Shown here: positions 19,759 to 28,527 of the stretch, in pieces
Numbering within the stretch: the stretch's first letter is position 1
Layout of the letters: every line of letters starts with the position of its first letter
NCBI RefSeq assembly: GCF_902806315.1
Contig: NZ_CADCWD010000081.1
Location: 1-41,155 of the forward strand
Source: an uncultured Sphingosinicella sp.
GTDB lineage: Bacteria; Pseudomonadota; Alphaproteobacteria; Sphingomonadales; Sphingomonadaceae
DNA length: 41,155 nt
Direction: 5' to 3'
Position numbers and translations under genes: made by a program
Notes under the pieces: model-generated
Told to the model about the DNA's origin: nothing
Databases searched by the model: none
What the model saw: the letters and a program-made list of their open reading frames with translations, nothing else

Positions 19759-19793
19759 AAAAGGCCCGGAGCATCGCTGCTCCGGGCCTTTTC
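19759..19793. terminator. Bidirectional rho-independent terminator
   Basis: aaggcccggagca and tgctccgggcctt form a 13-base stem around tcgc; there is a T-rich tail on the plus side and an A-rich stretch (aaataaaa) on the other. It sits between the convergent RcnB-like gene and the minus-strand lipoprotein gene, so it can serve both. Confidence 0.88.
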
Positions 19794-19821
19794 TATCTCC
19801 CTCTTCCAGTGGGGAGAGGAC

Positions 19822-20064
19822 TTAGTCGTTCCGCTCGCGCTCGCGCCGGGCTTCACGCTCCGCGCGCCGCCGCTCCTTCGCCTCGCGCTCTTCCTGCTTG
19901 CGCATCGCGCGGCCTCGTTTCTCGTCGGCTTCGGACTGGCTGGTGGTGAGCACGTCGGCGGTTTTGGAGACCACCTTCACCGGCAATGTGACGATGCTTG
20001 CCGCCGTTTGAGCAATACAGCCGCTAAGGCTGAGCCCCAGCCCGATGACGATCAACGCACGCAT
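19822..20064 (-). CDS. Small lipoprotein with highly charged Arg/Glu tail
   Basis: The 80-residue protein has a lipoprotein signal MRALIVIGLGLSLSGC, then IAQTAASIVTLPVKVVSKTADVLTTSQSEAD, and a C-terminal third made almost only of R, E, K and A (REAKERRRAEREARRER). GGGAGAG precedes the ATG at 20064, which is why I prefer it to upstream in-frame starts (20085, 20136). It lies 68 bases after the M16 protease gene on the same strand and may be cotranscribed. Similar small lipoproteins occur in sphingomonads but the role is unknown to me. Confidence 0.75.
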   Translation of the reverse strand: MRALIVIGLGLSLSGCIAQTAASIVTLPVKVVSKTADVLTTSQSEADEKRGRAMRKQEEREAKERRRAEREARRERERND

Positions 20065-20132
20065 ACCCACTCTCCCGGTGTTCATGCGGCGATCTTTGGT
20101 CCCAAAGCGTGATCGCCGCATGAACGAGCATA

Positions 20133-23000
20133 TCATGAACCTCTCAGCGCCGCCGAGTTAAAGTCGAGCTGATCGGCCGAGATGACCTCTACATCGGGTC
20201 GAAGCGCACGGACCTTGTCGATGAATTTGGCGGAATCGCCCACGATCACCAAAGTCGCCCGGTCGGACGAGCTCAGCCGCGCCGCCGTCTTGGTTGCCGC
20301 TTCCGGCGAGACCGTTTCGATCTGCTGGAGGTAGCGGACTGCCTCGGACGGCGACATGCCCTGCTGGATCAGCCCGGCGAGCGCGGCGCCGAAGCCCTGG
20401 CTCGTCTCCGCCTGCAGCGTATAGAGACCGGAGACAAACGCCTTGCGCTTGGTTACCTCGTCCGCCGTTAGCGGCTGCTTGCCGAGCCGGTCGAACTCGT
20501 CGAGGAAGATCTTGGCGACGTCGGCCGCGCTCTCATTCTTGGTTTGCGCCGAGGCGGTGAGGAGCGCGTCGTCCGCTCGCGCCGGGTGGCTGCTGTTCGC
20601 CCCGTAGCTCAAGGCGCGCTTGGTGCGCACCTCCTCGAACAGCCGCCCGTTGGATCCGGAGCCGAGGATCGCGTTGGCGACGACCAGATTGTAGTAATCC
20701 GGATCGGCGCGATCGATGCCGCGCACCGCCGCAACCACCGCCGCCTGGCCGGCACCGGGAAGGTCCACTACGATGGTGCGCGGCTTCACCCCCTGGCCTG
20801 CACGCGCCGTCGGCACGGTGGGAGCGGCCCCCGCGCCCTGCCAGCCTGCGAACAGCCGCTGCGCAATTGCCGCCGTCGCCTGCGGGTCGATGCCGCCCGA
20901 GACCACCAGCGATGCATTGGCGGGATGCCACCAGGTCCGATATTGCTGCGCAAGATCGTCGCGGGTCAGCCCCTTCAAGGATGCGATCGTGCCGCCCGCC
21001 AACGAGCCGTAGGGCGCGCCACCGTAAACGGCGGGCTGCACCAGCATCGAAGCGACCGCGCCCGGATCCTTCATCGCGACGCTGAGCCCGTCGATCGAGC
21101 GCTTGCGCTGCCGTTCGACTTCATCGGCCGGGAAGCTCGCATTCTGCACGATGTCGGCCAGCACTCGCCCCGCCGCCTCGAGGTTCGCCGTCGGGGCGGA
21201 GACGGAGACGATGATGCCGTCCGGGCCCGCATTGCTGTTGATGGACGCGCCTAGCGATTCGAGCTCGGCCGCGATCTGCTGCGCGTTGCGCGTGGCGGTG
21301 CCGCGGGTGGCGAGGTCCGCCGCCAGCGTGGCGAGGCCGGCCTTGCCGCGCGGATCGGTCGAAGCGCCCCCCTTCATCACCATCGTCATGGTGGCGATCG
21401 GCACGATGCCGGTTTTCGCGGTGACGACGTTGAGGCCGTTGCTCAGCCTGCTTTCCGCGATGGTGGGCGGCGTCACCGGAACCGCCGCGCCGGGCGCGGG
21501 CGGCTGCTGGCGCTGCCCTTCCGGCGCAAGCGCGTTTGCGGGGCGAACCGCCGCGGGAACCGACGCGAAGGTCGGCAGCGGCGTCGGGTTGGTCCAGCTG
21601 TCGCCGGTCTGGCCCGCCGGCCGCTCCTTCTCGTTGATATAGCGCACGTCGACGCGCCCGTTCGCCGTCAGATATTTGCGGGCAACGCGCTGCACGTCCG
21701 CCGCGCTCACCTTCTGGATGTCGGCCAGTCGCCTGTCCGGCGACTTGGGATCCCCGGTCCGCACCAGCGCCTCGCCGAGCTCGAAGGCGCGGCCGGAGAA
21801 GGTCTCGCGCTCCCGCAGTGCGTCGGCGATCAGCTCGTTCTTCGCCTCGGCCAGTTCCGCCGCCGTCACCTGCTGGCTGCGAAGCCGCTCGACTTCGGCG
21901 GCGAGCCCCGCTTCCACCTCGGACACCGGCTTGCCCCCCGCAACGAAGACGATCGGGGTGTAGAAGCCTGCTTCCTCCGTCTCGATCAGATTGCCGCCGA
22001 CCTGCGTCGCCAGCCCCTTCTGCACCAAGCCCTGGTAGAGCCGCGAATTGTTGCCGCTGCTCAGCACCGCATCCAGCACCTGCAGCGCCGCAAGATCACG
22101 GCTGCTCGCCGCCGGCGTCTGCCAGAGCGAGCCGATGACGGGCAGCGGCACGTTGGGCGCATAGGCATTCACCACCCGCGGCTGCCTGCGCGGCGCATCG
22201 CGCTCGCGGATGGCGAGCGGCACCTTGCTCGACCGCGCCGGAATGGCCGCGAAATAACGGTCCACCCAGCGGTCGAGCTCCGCCTCGTCGAAATTTCCGG
22301 CCACGATCAACGTCGCCGTGTCCGGCCCGTAAAAGGCTTCGTGAAAGGCGCGGGCATCCTCCAGCTTGGCCGCTTCCAGATCCTTGATGCTGCCGATTGT
22401 CGGGCGCCGGTGCGGCAGCCGGTCGAACGCATTCTCGGTCGTGACGAAGCTGAAGAGGCGGCCGTACGGCGGCGCGAGCACGCGCTGGCGAAGCTCCTCC
22501 TTCACCACGTTGCGCTCATTCTCGAACACTTCGGCGTCCACCACCGGCCGCGCCATCCGCTCGGCATGGGTCCAGAGCATCGTCTCCAGATAGCGCGCCG
22601 GCACGATCTCGTAATAATTGGTGCGGTCCCAGCTGGTCGACGCGTTGCGGACCCCGCCGACATCCTCGGTCAGCTTGTTGATCATGTTGTACGGCATGTT
22701 CACGGTCTTGCGGGAGAGGATATGCTCGAACATGTGCGCGAAGCCGGAGCGGCCTTCCGGGTCGTGCTTGGCGCCGACTTCGTACCAGACGGAGACCGAC
22801 ACGTTGGGGGTGGTGGTGTCGCGGAGGGTATAGACGGTGAGCCCGTTCTTGAGCTTGCGCGACTTGTAGGCGAGCGGCGGCACGCTGAGCCGGGTCGCCG
22901 AGGCGCCTTGTGACTGCCCGGCCACGGCCGGCACGAAACCCGCGATCGCACCCGCGGCCACCATCGAAAGCAGCGCACCTTTGGTCAGCTTGCCGATCAT
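20133..23000 (-). CDS. Secreted two-domain M16 family zinc protease (pitrilysin/PqqF-like)
   Basis: The 955-residue protein has an N-terminal signal peptide (MIGKLTKGALLSMVAAGAIAGF...). The first M16 unit holds the active-site motif HMFEH (H89, E92, H93) and the downstream Glu in NVVKEELRQR (about 168-169). A second M16 unit, beginning near ESRLSNGLNVVTAKTG after a Pro/Ala-rich linker (about 500-525), lacks HxxEH and is presumably structural. Together they form the clam-shell chamber of M16 proteases. Periplasmic substrate unknown. It is followed by the charged-tail lipoprotein gene. Confidence 0.94.
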   Translation of the reverse strand: MIGKLTKGALLSMVAAGAIAGFVPAVAGQSQGASATRLSVPPLAYKSRKLKNGLTVYTLRDTTTPNVSVSVWYEVGAKHDPEGRSGFAHMFEHILSRKTVNMPYNMINKLTEDVGGVRNASTSWDRTNYYEIVPARYLETMLWTHAERMARPVVDAEVFENERNVVKEELRQRVLAPPYGRLFSFVTTENAFDRLPHRRPTIGSIKDLEAAKLEDARAFHEAFYGPDTATLIVAGNFDEAELDRWVDRYFAAIPARSSKVPLAIRERDAPRRQPRVVNAYAPNVPLPVIGSLWQTPAASSRDLAALQVLDAVLSSGNNSRLYQGLVQKGLATQVGGNLIETEEAGFYTPIVFVAGGKPVSEVEAGLAAEVERLRSQQVTAAELAEAKNELIADALRERETFSGRAFELGEALVRTGDPKSPDRRLADIQKVSAADVQRVARKYLTANGRVDVRYINEKERPAGQTGDSWTNPTPLPTFASVPAAVRPANALAPEGQRQQPPAPGAAVPVTPPTIAESRLSNGLNVVTAKTGIVPIATMTMVMKGGASTDPRGKAGLATLAADLATRGTATRNAQQIAAELESLGASINSNAGPDGIIVSVSAPTANLEAAGRVLADIVQNASFPADEVERQRKRSIDGLSVAMKDPGAVASMLVQPAVYGGAPYGSLAGGTIASLKGLTRDDLAQQYRTWWHPANASLVVSGGIDPQATAAIAQRLFAGWQGAGAAPTVPTARAGQGVKPRTIVVDLPGAGQAAVVAAVRGIDRADPDYYNLVVANAILGSGSNGRLFEEVRTKRALSYGANSSHPARADDALLTASAQTKNESAADVAKIFLDEFDRLGKQPLTADEVTKRKAFVSGLYTLQAETSQGFGAALAGLIQQGMSPSEAVRYLQQIETVSPEAATKTAARLSSSDRATLVIVGDSAKFIDKVRALRPDVEVISADQLDFNSAALRGS

Positions 23001-23163
23001 CCATCATCCCCTTTTTGCTTTGAGCTGCAATGGCATAGGATGATCGCAAGCGCGCCGGTAGCGGAAACGACTCCGTTTGCAGAAGCACGCCGTTCGTTCG
23101 TCGAAACGCTATGAGGCCGGGGGCGGGTAACCCAGATCAATGTGCAGCCCGCCCCGACCCTGC

Positions 23164-23169
23164 TATGAT
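23164..23169 (+). promoter_or_regulatory. Candidate extended -10 element for the 57-residue ORF
   Basis: TGCTATGAT provides an extended -10 (TGnTATGAT) about 36 bases before the start at 23205. The -35 region 17 bases upstream (TGTGCA) is poor. Confidence 0.35.
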
Positions 23170-23204
23170 TAACCCTCACGCGAGTCCCGGGGGGGAACGA
23201 ATAC

Positions 23205-23378
23205 ATGGATAGAGCCGACCGAGATTATTACCTCGCGCGCATCGCTGCGGAGGAAATCGCAGCCCAGCGCGCGACGCATCCGAGTGCCGCGGAGACGCAC
23301 AAGCGGCTCGCCGAGGAATATGCGAGCCTGATCGTCGCCAACGATCCCGAATATCGCTTTACCAGCGCCTCGGCCTGA
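23205..23378 (+). CDS. Small conserved-looking hypothetical protein (57 residues)
   Basis: The frame encodes MDRADRDYYLARIAAEEIAA, QRATHPSAAETHKRLAEEYA and SLIVANDPEYRFTSASA. It has a strong G-rich ribosome-binding site (CGGGGGGGAACGAATAC before ATG) and a plausible -10 upstream. It is amphipathic helical and soluble. Short proteins of this pattern (arrays of Ala/Glu with HPxAAExHKxLAEEYA) are, from memory, frequent in sphingomonads, with no assigned function. It is convergent with the large kinase gene. Confidence 0.72.
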   Translation: MDRADRDYYLARIAAEEIAAQRATHPSAAETHKRLAEEYASLIVANDPEYRFTSASA

Positions 23379-23382
23379 CATC

Positions 23383-23403
23383 ATCTCTCCATGGGGAGAG
23401 GGG
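23383..23403. repeat. Short palindromic repeat between convergent genes
   Basis: ctctccatggggagag is an inverted repeat of the 'ctctcccc-ggggagag' class also seen at 34166-34202 and, degenerate, at 19797-19818. It may act as a weak bidirectional hairpin between the 57-residue ORF and the kinase gene. Confidence 0.5.
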
Positions 23404-23412
23404 AGCACGGAT

Positions 23413-26400
23413 CTATTGCGCGAGCACGTCCGCTCCCAGCGGCATCGTCATCGTGAAGCGCACGCCTTCGGGTCGGAATTCGACCTGCGTCTCCGCGCGC
23501 AGGTCGTAGGGCAAGGTCCGTTGCAGCAGCTCCAGGCCGAAGCCCCGGCGCTCGGGCGGATGGGACGGCATCTCCACCCCATTTTCCTCCCAGGTCAGCT
23601 GCAGCAGCTCCTTGCCGGCGGGCTTCACCCGGTCCCACGCGACTTCTATCCGACCCCGGCCTGAACTCAGCGCGCCATATTTCACTGCATTCGTCGTCAG
23701 CTCGTGGATGGCGAGGCTGATCGATTCGGCGGCTCGCGGCTTCAACGAGACATCCGGCCCCTCGATCCGCAGCGCCTCGCCCTCGCGCGCGGCATGGGCG
23801 AGCAGTTCGTCCTCGATGATCCCGGCAAGGTCGATGCCGCTTTCGGGATCGCGCGTGACGATCGCCTGAACCCGTGAAAAGGCGTCGAGCCGCCCTTGGA
23901 AGTGCGAGGCCATTTCCTCGACGTCGCTGCTGCTTTCCGCCGTCCGCCGCGCGATCGATCGCACCACCGCCAGCGTGTTGCGCACCCGGTGCTGCAGCTC
24001 GGCGAGAAGGGTGCGCTGATGCTCCTCGGCGCGGCGGCGGGCGGTGATGTCCTGCGCAACGCCGGCCGCGCGAACGATCCGCCCCGTCTCGTCGCGGATC
24101 GGGAAGCCCGAATCGAGCACGGTGCGAACCTCGCCGTCGGACCGCACCACGCGATACTCGCCGACATGAGGCTCGCCGCGCAGCAGCTTCGGCATCCCCT
24201 CCAGCGCGCGGGCGCGGTCGTCGGGATGAACGAGCTTCGACCACTTGCCGACATCGGCCATGACCGCGTCCCGCTCCTCGCCCCAGATGCTCTCAAAGGC
24301 GGGGCTGAGATATTCCAACTGCCCCGTCTCCGCATTGGCAATCCAGAGCGTGTCGGACGACGCTTCCGCGAACTGGCGGAAGCGCTCCTCGCTGGCCGCG
24401 AGCGCCTGCTCGGCTCGGCGGCGCTCCGTGACGTCCTGCCCGATCTTGAGATAGCCTCGAACCCCGCCGTGCTCATCGTGAAGCGCCGTTTCGATGCCGT
24501 CGATGAAAACGCGCGATCCGTCTTTGCGCATGTGCCAGCGCACGTTCGGGGCCGAGCCTTGCCAGGACGCGAGCTCCATCTCCTTTCGCGCCTGTCCCTC
24601 GATATTGTCCTCGGGAGTGAAGGTGATCTCGAGTGGACGACCCAGCACCTCCTGCCGCGACCAACCGTAAACGGCTTCCGCGCCCTTGTGCCAATCGGTG
24701 ATCAGGCCCTCGCGATCGGTCGTGAAGATCGCGTAATCCCTCGCATTTTCGACGATCAGCCGGAACCGCTCTTCGCTCTCCCGCAGCGCCTGCTCGTTCC
24801 AACGCCGACCGCTGATATCGAGGACGAACTCGACCACGTCGCCATCGGGGAGGCGGCGCGGGGCGAACAGCCCCCACCAGCGCGAGCCGTCCTTGCGAAA
24901 ATATTGCTTCTCGTAACGGTCGGCCCGCCCGGTCGCCTCGATCTGCGCGACCGCCCGCTCCGAAGCAGGGTGGAACTCCCGCGGAGTCAGCTCTCGCCAG
25001 TTCATACCTAGGGCTTCTTCATGGCTGAAGCCGGTCATGGCCAGGAAGGCCTGATTGACCTCCTTGAGCCCGAAGCCGCGGCCCCAGAAGAGCACTCCGA
25101 CCGTATCGATCTCGAACGCGCTGCGAAGCCGCTCCTCGCTGGTCCGCAGCGCCGCTTCCGCCCGCCCGCGTTCGATCGCTGCCCATATGCGCTCGGCCGT
25201 CTCTTCAACCAGCCGCACCTCCGAATCTGCCCAGCGCCGCGGCTCTCCTTCGCCAGCGGCCAGGCACCCGACCAACTCGCCGTTCTTGACGACAGGGACG
25301 GCGGCGAAGGAAAGGACCTGCAGAGCGGCTGTCGCCTCGCGGTCACGGTCGGAGAGCACTGCCGACGCCTGAACGTCGGGCACGATCAGGGGACCGTGCT
25401 TGAAATGCGCGATGACGTCGCCGAAGTCGCTGGACGGATATTCACCAATCATCGAAGGCAGGCCGCCGCGCACGAAATCCTGTCTGACGCGGATGACGCC
25501 CCGTTTCTCGTCGATCTCGGTGTAGTAAGCGCGGTGAGCGCCAAGCTGCTCGCCCAGAAGCCGGCACGCCTCGCCTTCGATCTCTGTGGGATCCGCGAGC
25601 GGCCGCAGCGCATCGCTGAGCTTGAGCAGGAACACCTGCCGCTCCTCGCTTGCGCGCAAGGCTTCTTCCCCACGCTTGCGTTCAGTGACGTTCCGAAAAA
25701 CGACCGCGAACTCGTCCGGGCCGGACTCGGGCGGCTTGAAAACGTAGAAATCGTACCAGATGTCGTCGGGGCCGGCATAATGTTCGAGCCGCTGCGCCTC
25801 GCCGCTGCGAGCGACCGCGCCGAAAATCTCGCGCCAATAATCCTCGTAATCGCCAAGCTCGCTCAGGCGGCGACCCATTGCGGACCGGCCGATCATGCGG
25901 ATCGCGGCGGGATTCTCTTCCTGGTAGAGAATGTCGACGCAGTGGCCGGACTCGTCGAAAATAGCCTTAGCAAAATAAAACCCCTCGTCGATCGCGTCGA
26001 ACAGGGTGCGGAAGCGTTGCTCGCGTTCGGCCTCCTTGCGCAGCTGTCCGGTCGTTTCAACGACGGTTATGAAGACGCCCGAAATCGATCCATCGGCGTT
26101 TCGGGTGGGGCTGTAGCAAAGGGTGAACCAGGCATCCTCGCTGGCTCCGTGCCGCGTGATCGGGAAGAGTTGGTCCGTAAGCGTGACGGTCTCGCCGGCT
26201 TGAACCCGTTCGTAGATGGGCTTGTTGAACGCCCACACTTCCGGCCACACATCCTCAGTGGGAGCGCCCAGCCCGGCCGGGTGCTTGCCGCCCATGATAA
26301 CGCGATAACCGTCATTGTAGATCTGGACGAGCTGCGGCCCCCACAGCAGGATCATCGGGAAATCCTGCGACAGCAGCAGCCCGACCATGGCCTTGAGTTC

Positions 26401-26508
26401 CGCCGTCCAGCTCTCGGTCGGCCCCAACGGCGTTGCCGACCAGTCGTGGGAGCGGATCAGCGCGCCCATTTCCCCCCCGCCTGTCGGCCAGGCGGGTTCG
26501 TCAATCAT
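23413..26508 (-). CDS. Multi-PAS/GAF HWE-family sensor histidine kinase
   Basis: This is a 1031-residue soluble kinase with no membrane segment. In order: an N-terminal PAS-like domain (about 20-150), PAS (about 165-285), GAF (about 300-450, AAVPVVKNGELVGCLA), then three PAS/PAC domains (about 460-580, 590-710, 715-835). Next comes the HWE phosphoacceptor helix LLAELQHRVRNTLAVV (H840), with the ATPase N-box IHELTTNAVKYGALS (H935) and the diagnostic LTWEENG (W973). HWE kinases in alphaproteobacteria often sense light, redox or stress and can feed the PhyR-EcfG general stress response; ligand unknown. Its start overlaps the Crp gene stop by 8 bases, so the pair is coupled. Confidence 0.92.
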   Translation of the reverse strand: MIDEPAWPTGGGEMGALIRSHDWSATPLGPTESWTAELKAMVGLLLSQDFPMILLWGPQLVQIYNDGYRVIMGGKHPAGLGAPTEDVWPEVWAFNKPIYERVQAGETVTLTDQLFPITRHGASEDAWFTLCYSPTRNADGSISGVFITVVETTGQLRKEAEREQRFRTLFDAIDEGFYFAKAIFDESGHCVDILYQEENPAAIRMIGRSAMGRRLSELGDYEDYWREIFGAVARSGEAQRLEHYAGPDDIWYDFYVFKPPESGPDEFAVVFRNVTERKRGEEALRASEERQVFLLKLSDALRPLADPTEIEGEACRLLGEQLGAHRAYYTEIDEKRGVIRVRQDFVRGGLPSMIGEYPSSDFGDVIAHFKHGPLIVPDVQASAVLSDRDREATAALQVLSFAAVPVVKNGELVGCLAAGEGEPRRWADSEVRLVEETAERIWAAIERGRAEAALRTSEERLRSAFEIDTVGVLFWGRGFGLKEVNQAFLAMTGFSHEEALGMNWRELTPREFHPASERAVAQIEATGRADRYEKQYFRKDGSRWWGLFAPRRLPDGDVVEFVLDISGRRWNEQALRESEERFRLIVENARDYAIFTTDREGLITDWHKGAEAVYGWSRQEVLGRPLEITFTPEDNIEGQARKEMELASWQGSAPNVRWHMRKDGSRVFIDGIETALHDEHGGVRGYLKIGQDVTERRRAEQALAASEERFRQFAEASSDTLWIANAETGQLEYLSPAFESIWGEERDAVMADVGKWSKLVHPDDRARALEGMPKLLRGEPHVGEYRVVRSDGEVRTVLDSGFPIRDETGRIVRAAGVAQDITARRRAEEHQRTLLAELQHRVRNTLAVVRSIARRTAESSSDVEEMASHFQGRLDAFSRVQAIVTRDPESGIDLAGIIEDELLAHAAREGEALRIEGPDVSLKPRAAESISLAIHELTTNAVKYGALSSGRGRIEVAWDRVKPAGKELLQLTWEENGVEMPSHPPERRGFGLELLQRTLPYDLRAETQVEFRPEGVRFTMTMPLGADVLAQ

Positions 26509-27244
26509 TGGCGTCCAGGTAGGCGCCCTCGCGCTCGAGGTGCAGGTAATTGTCGTTGAACATGGCCGCTGCCCTCAGCCCTTCAAAGTCCGGGATGGTC
26601 AGCGTCCTGCCGTGCAGTTCCACCAAGCCCTCCCGCCGCAATTCCTGCAGCGTCCGGTTGACATGGACAGCGGTGAGCCCGGTCGCATCCGCGATGTCGA
26701 CCTGGGTCAATGGAAAGTGGCAGCTGTCACCGCTGGTGAGGCCGACCGAGCTGAGGCGTAGGTAAATCTCGCACAAAAGATGGGCGATCCGCTCATAGGC
26801 GGTGCGCTGGCCCAGGTTCAGCGTCCATTCGCGCTGCACCGCCACCGTCACCAGCTCGTTCCAGAACAGCGCCTGGGTGATCCTGGGATGCTCGAGCATC
26901 AGCCGCTCGAAATCGTCCCGGCTGATCTCCGCCACCTTGAGGCTGGTGATCGCGCCGATGCTGTGGTCCATCTCTTTTAGGATATAGATGTTCAGGTCGC
27001 AGATATCGCCGGCGATGAACAAGGATACTATCTGGCGCCGTCCGTCCGGCAGCGTCTTATAGCGGCAGGCCCAGCCCTCCAGCACCAGGAACACCGATCG
27101 AGGCGTCTCGCCCTCGCGGAGCAGGTCGCGACGCGCGCCGATCTCGCGCACGCCCTTGCGGACGAGACGATCGATTGCGGCCATGTCATCTTGGGAGAGC
27201 TTGGTGTAAGCTTGAAGCCGGAGTGCCAGGGAATTCACCATCAA
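26501..27244 (-). CDS. Crp/Fnr family transcriptional regulator
   Basis: The 247-residue protein has an N-terminal cyclic-nucleotide-binding-fold sensor (about 20-140, with GETPRSVFLVLEGWACRYK) and a C-terminal winged helix (about 160-225, PLTQVDIADATGLTAVHVNRTLQELRREG in part). No Fnr-type N-terminal cysteine cluster is visible, so it is not an oxygen-sensing 4Fe-4S Fnr. Ligand unknown. Start ATG at 27244 or 27241. It overlaps the kinase gene downstream, and lies divergent from the response regulator with about 94 bases between. Confidence 0.92.
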   Translation of the reverse strand: MMVNSLALRLQAYTKLSQDDMAAIDRLVRKGVREIGARRDLLREGETPRSVFLVLEGWACRYKTLPDGRRQIVSLFIAGDICDLNIYILKEMDHSIGAITSLKVAEISRDDFERLMLEHPRITQALFWNELVTVAVQREWTLNLGQRTAYERIAHLLCEIYLRLSSVGLTSGDSCHFPLTQVDIADATGLTAVHVNRTLQELRREGLVELHGRTLTIPDFEGLRAAAMFNDNYLHLEREGAYLDAND

Positions 27245-27338
27245 ACGAATTGCCCTTCATACCTAGCGTCGGCTTTTCTTCGTGCCGCTTACCTATGTTA
27301 TCACGACAACCCACCCTCCACCTAAAAGACCCAGGGCA

Positions 27339-27725
27339 ATGGAAGAAAAGCAGAATCAGGGGCTGCGAGGCGCTCGGATCCTCATCGTGGAGGATGAATA
27401 TTATCTCGCCGAGGATATCGCGGACGCGCTCACCGATCGCGGCGTCGAGGTGCTCGGGCCCGTCGGCACGATCGAGGAAGCGAGCCAAGCCGTCAGCCGC
27501 GCCGATTTCGATTGCGCCATTGTGGACATGAACCTGCGCGGCGACATGGCCTTCCCGATTGCCGACCAGCTTGGGCAGGCGGGCATCCCGTTCCTGATCG
27601 CCACCGGCTACAACAGCGCTTCGCTCCCGGACCGCTTCGCCCATGTGCCGCGCGTGGAAAAGCCGTCCGATCCGGCAGCCATTATCGACGCCGTCTCGCC
27701 GCTCCTGGGCCGCCGCCAGCACTGA
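27339..27725 (+). CDS. Single-domain response regulator (receiver only)
   Basis: The 128-residue receiver domain has the acidic pocket E18/D19 (ILIVEDEYY), phosphoacceptor D63 (CAIVDMNLRG), T89 (LIATGYN) and K108 (RVEKPSD). It has no output domain. The FIATGY-like alpha4-beta5 region (LIATGYN) is the 'FATGUY' type typical of receivers partnered with HWE/HisKA_2 kinases. It is therefore a likely phosphate acceptor or sink for the divergent multi-PAS kinase. The start at 27339 (MEEKQNQ) is preferred to 27282 because the upstream residues are not receiver-like. Confidence 0.9.
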   Translation: MEEKQNQGLRGARILIVEDEYYLAEDIADALTDRGVEVLGPVGTIEEASQAVSRADFDCAIVDMNLRGDMAFPIADQLGQAGIPFLIATGYNSASLPDRFAHVPRVEKPSDPAAIIDAVSPLLGRRQH

Positions 27726-27729
27726 CCGG

Positions 27730-27750
27730 GCCGAAAATCGGCTCAATTTT
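27730..27750 (+). terminator. Weak candidate terminator after the response regulator
   Basis: gccga and tcggc form a short 5-base stem around aaa, followed by tcaatttt. The stem is weak, so this is tentative. Confidence 0.35.
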
Positions 27751-27855
27751 AACCTAAGCTACACAGAAGACTCGGCTTTCACTTAACTACGTGAAGGCGC
27801 GGGAACCCGTAGCGAGTCACAAAGGACTCCGGCGACGCATCAAGCCTCGGGGACC

Positions 27856-28038
27856 ATGATGACCGACGAACATCTGCAATATCATTCGCGAAGGGCGATG
27901 GCTGAGCTCGACATGGCGCTGAAGGCCAGCAATGCCGACGCCGCCCGGGCGCATTTCCGCCTCTCTTCGCTTCATCTCGAAAAGTCGCAAGAGCCGGGCG
28001 CGATGGCCGCGCCCGCTGCCGCGACGCAAACCTACTAA
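27856..28038 (+). CDS. Small hypothetical protein (60 residues)
   Basis: The frame encodes MMTDEHLQYHSRRAMAELDM then an Ala-rich helix (ALKASNADAARAHFRLSSLH) and a short tail. ATG at 27856 or 27859; a CGGGGACC precedes it. A strong rho-independent terminator lies 46 bases downstream, supporting real transcription. It appears soluble and helical; no function recognised. It might be cotranscribed with the response regulator, which ends 130 bases upstream. Confidence 0.7.
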   Translation: MMTDEHLQYHSRRAMAELDMALKASNADAARAHFRLSSLHLEKSQEPGAMAAPAAATQTY

Positions 28039-28084
28039 CACGCAGGTACCAGCCCACTCCTCCTCTTGGCCTGCGTGATCTTGG

Positions 28085-28118
28085 GCGTGCCTCGAATCGA
28101 TCGAGGCACGCTTTTTTT
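28085..28118 (+). terminator. Strong rho-independent terminator
   Basis: gcgtgcctcga pairs with tcgaggcacgc (11 bases, 5-base loop) followed immediately by seven T. It terminates the 60-residue-protein transcript. Confidence 0.93.
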
Positions 28119-28212
28119 GGCCAGTGCATTGTGACGAGGACCGGATCGGCGCCATCGGAACCGCGCCTTCCTATCCTGTGTTTACCTCGCGAAACTTCAC
28201 GGGACGCTCGCG

Positions 28213-28503
28213 ATGCACATGTTCAAGCTCTTCACCGGCGCCGCCTTCCTCGCCCTCGCCGCTTGCGGCGGGCAGGGAGACGACAAGGCGGCGGAAGATG
28301 TTGAGCAGGCGTTCGAGAACCGCGCCAAGGAACTCGACAACGCGGCGGAGAATGCCAGCGGCGAGGTCGAGGAGCGGCTGGAAGACGAAGCCGAAGTCTA
28401 TCGCGAAACGGGCGAAGCCGCGGCCGACGCGATCGACGAGGTCGACCTCAATGCCGAGGCGACTGCCGACCAGCCCGCCGAAACGGCGCCCCCGGCGCAA
28501 TAA
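28213..28503 (+). CDS. Small acidic lipoprotein
   Basis: The 96-residue protein has a lipoprotein signal MHMFKLFTGAAFLALAACGG (lipobox LAAC) and a Glu/Ala/Asp-rich mature part (e.g. EERLEDEAEVYRETGEAAAD) that is likely an extended amphipathic helix, ending in a Pro/Ala tail. Start ATG at 28213 or 28219. No recognised domain. Predicted outer-membrane or inner-membrane lipid-anchored protein in the periplasm; function unknown. Confidence 0.75.
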   Translation: MHMFKLFTGAAFLALAACGGQGDDKAAEDVEQAFENRAKELDNAAENASGEVEERLEDEAEVYRETGEAAADAIDEVDLNAEATADQPAETAPPAQ

Positions 28504-28527
28504 AGCAAGTTCATCCAAAGGTTACTC

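Noticed and set aside
25021-26559. 512-codon plus-strand open frame opposite the large kinase
   Set aside because: Antisense shadow with no motif, while the kinase frame has every HWE and PAS signature.
27245-27338. EcfG-type (GGAAC-N16/17-CGTT) stress promoter between crp and the response regulator
   Set aside because: No acceptable match in the divergent gap on either strand.
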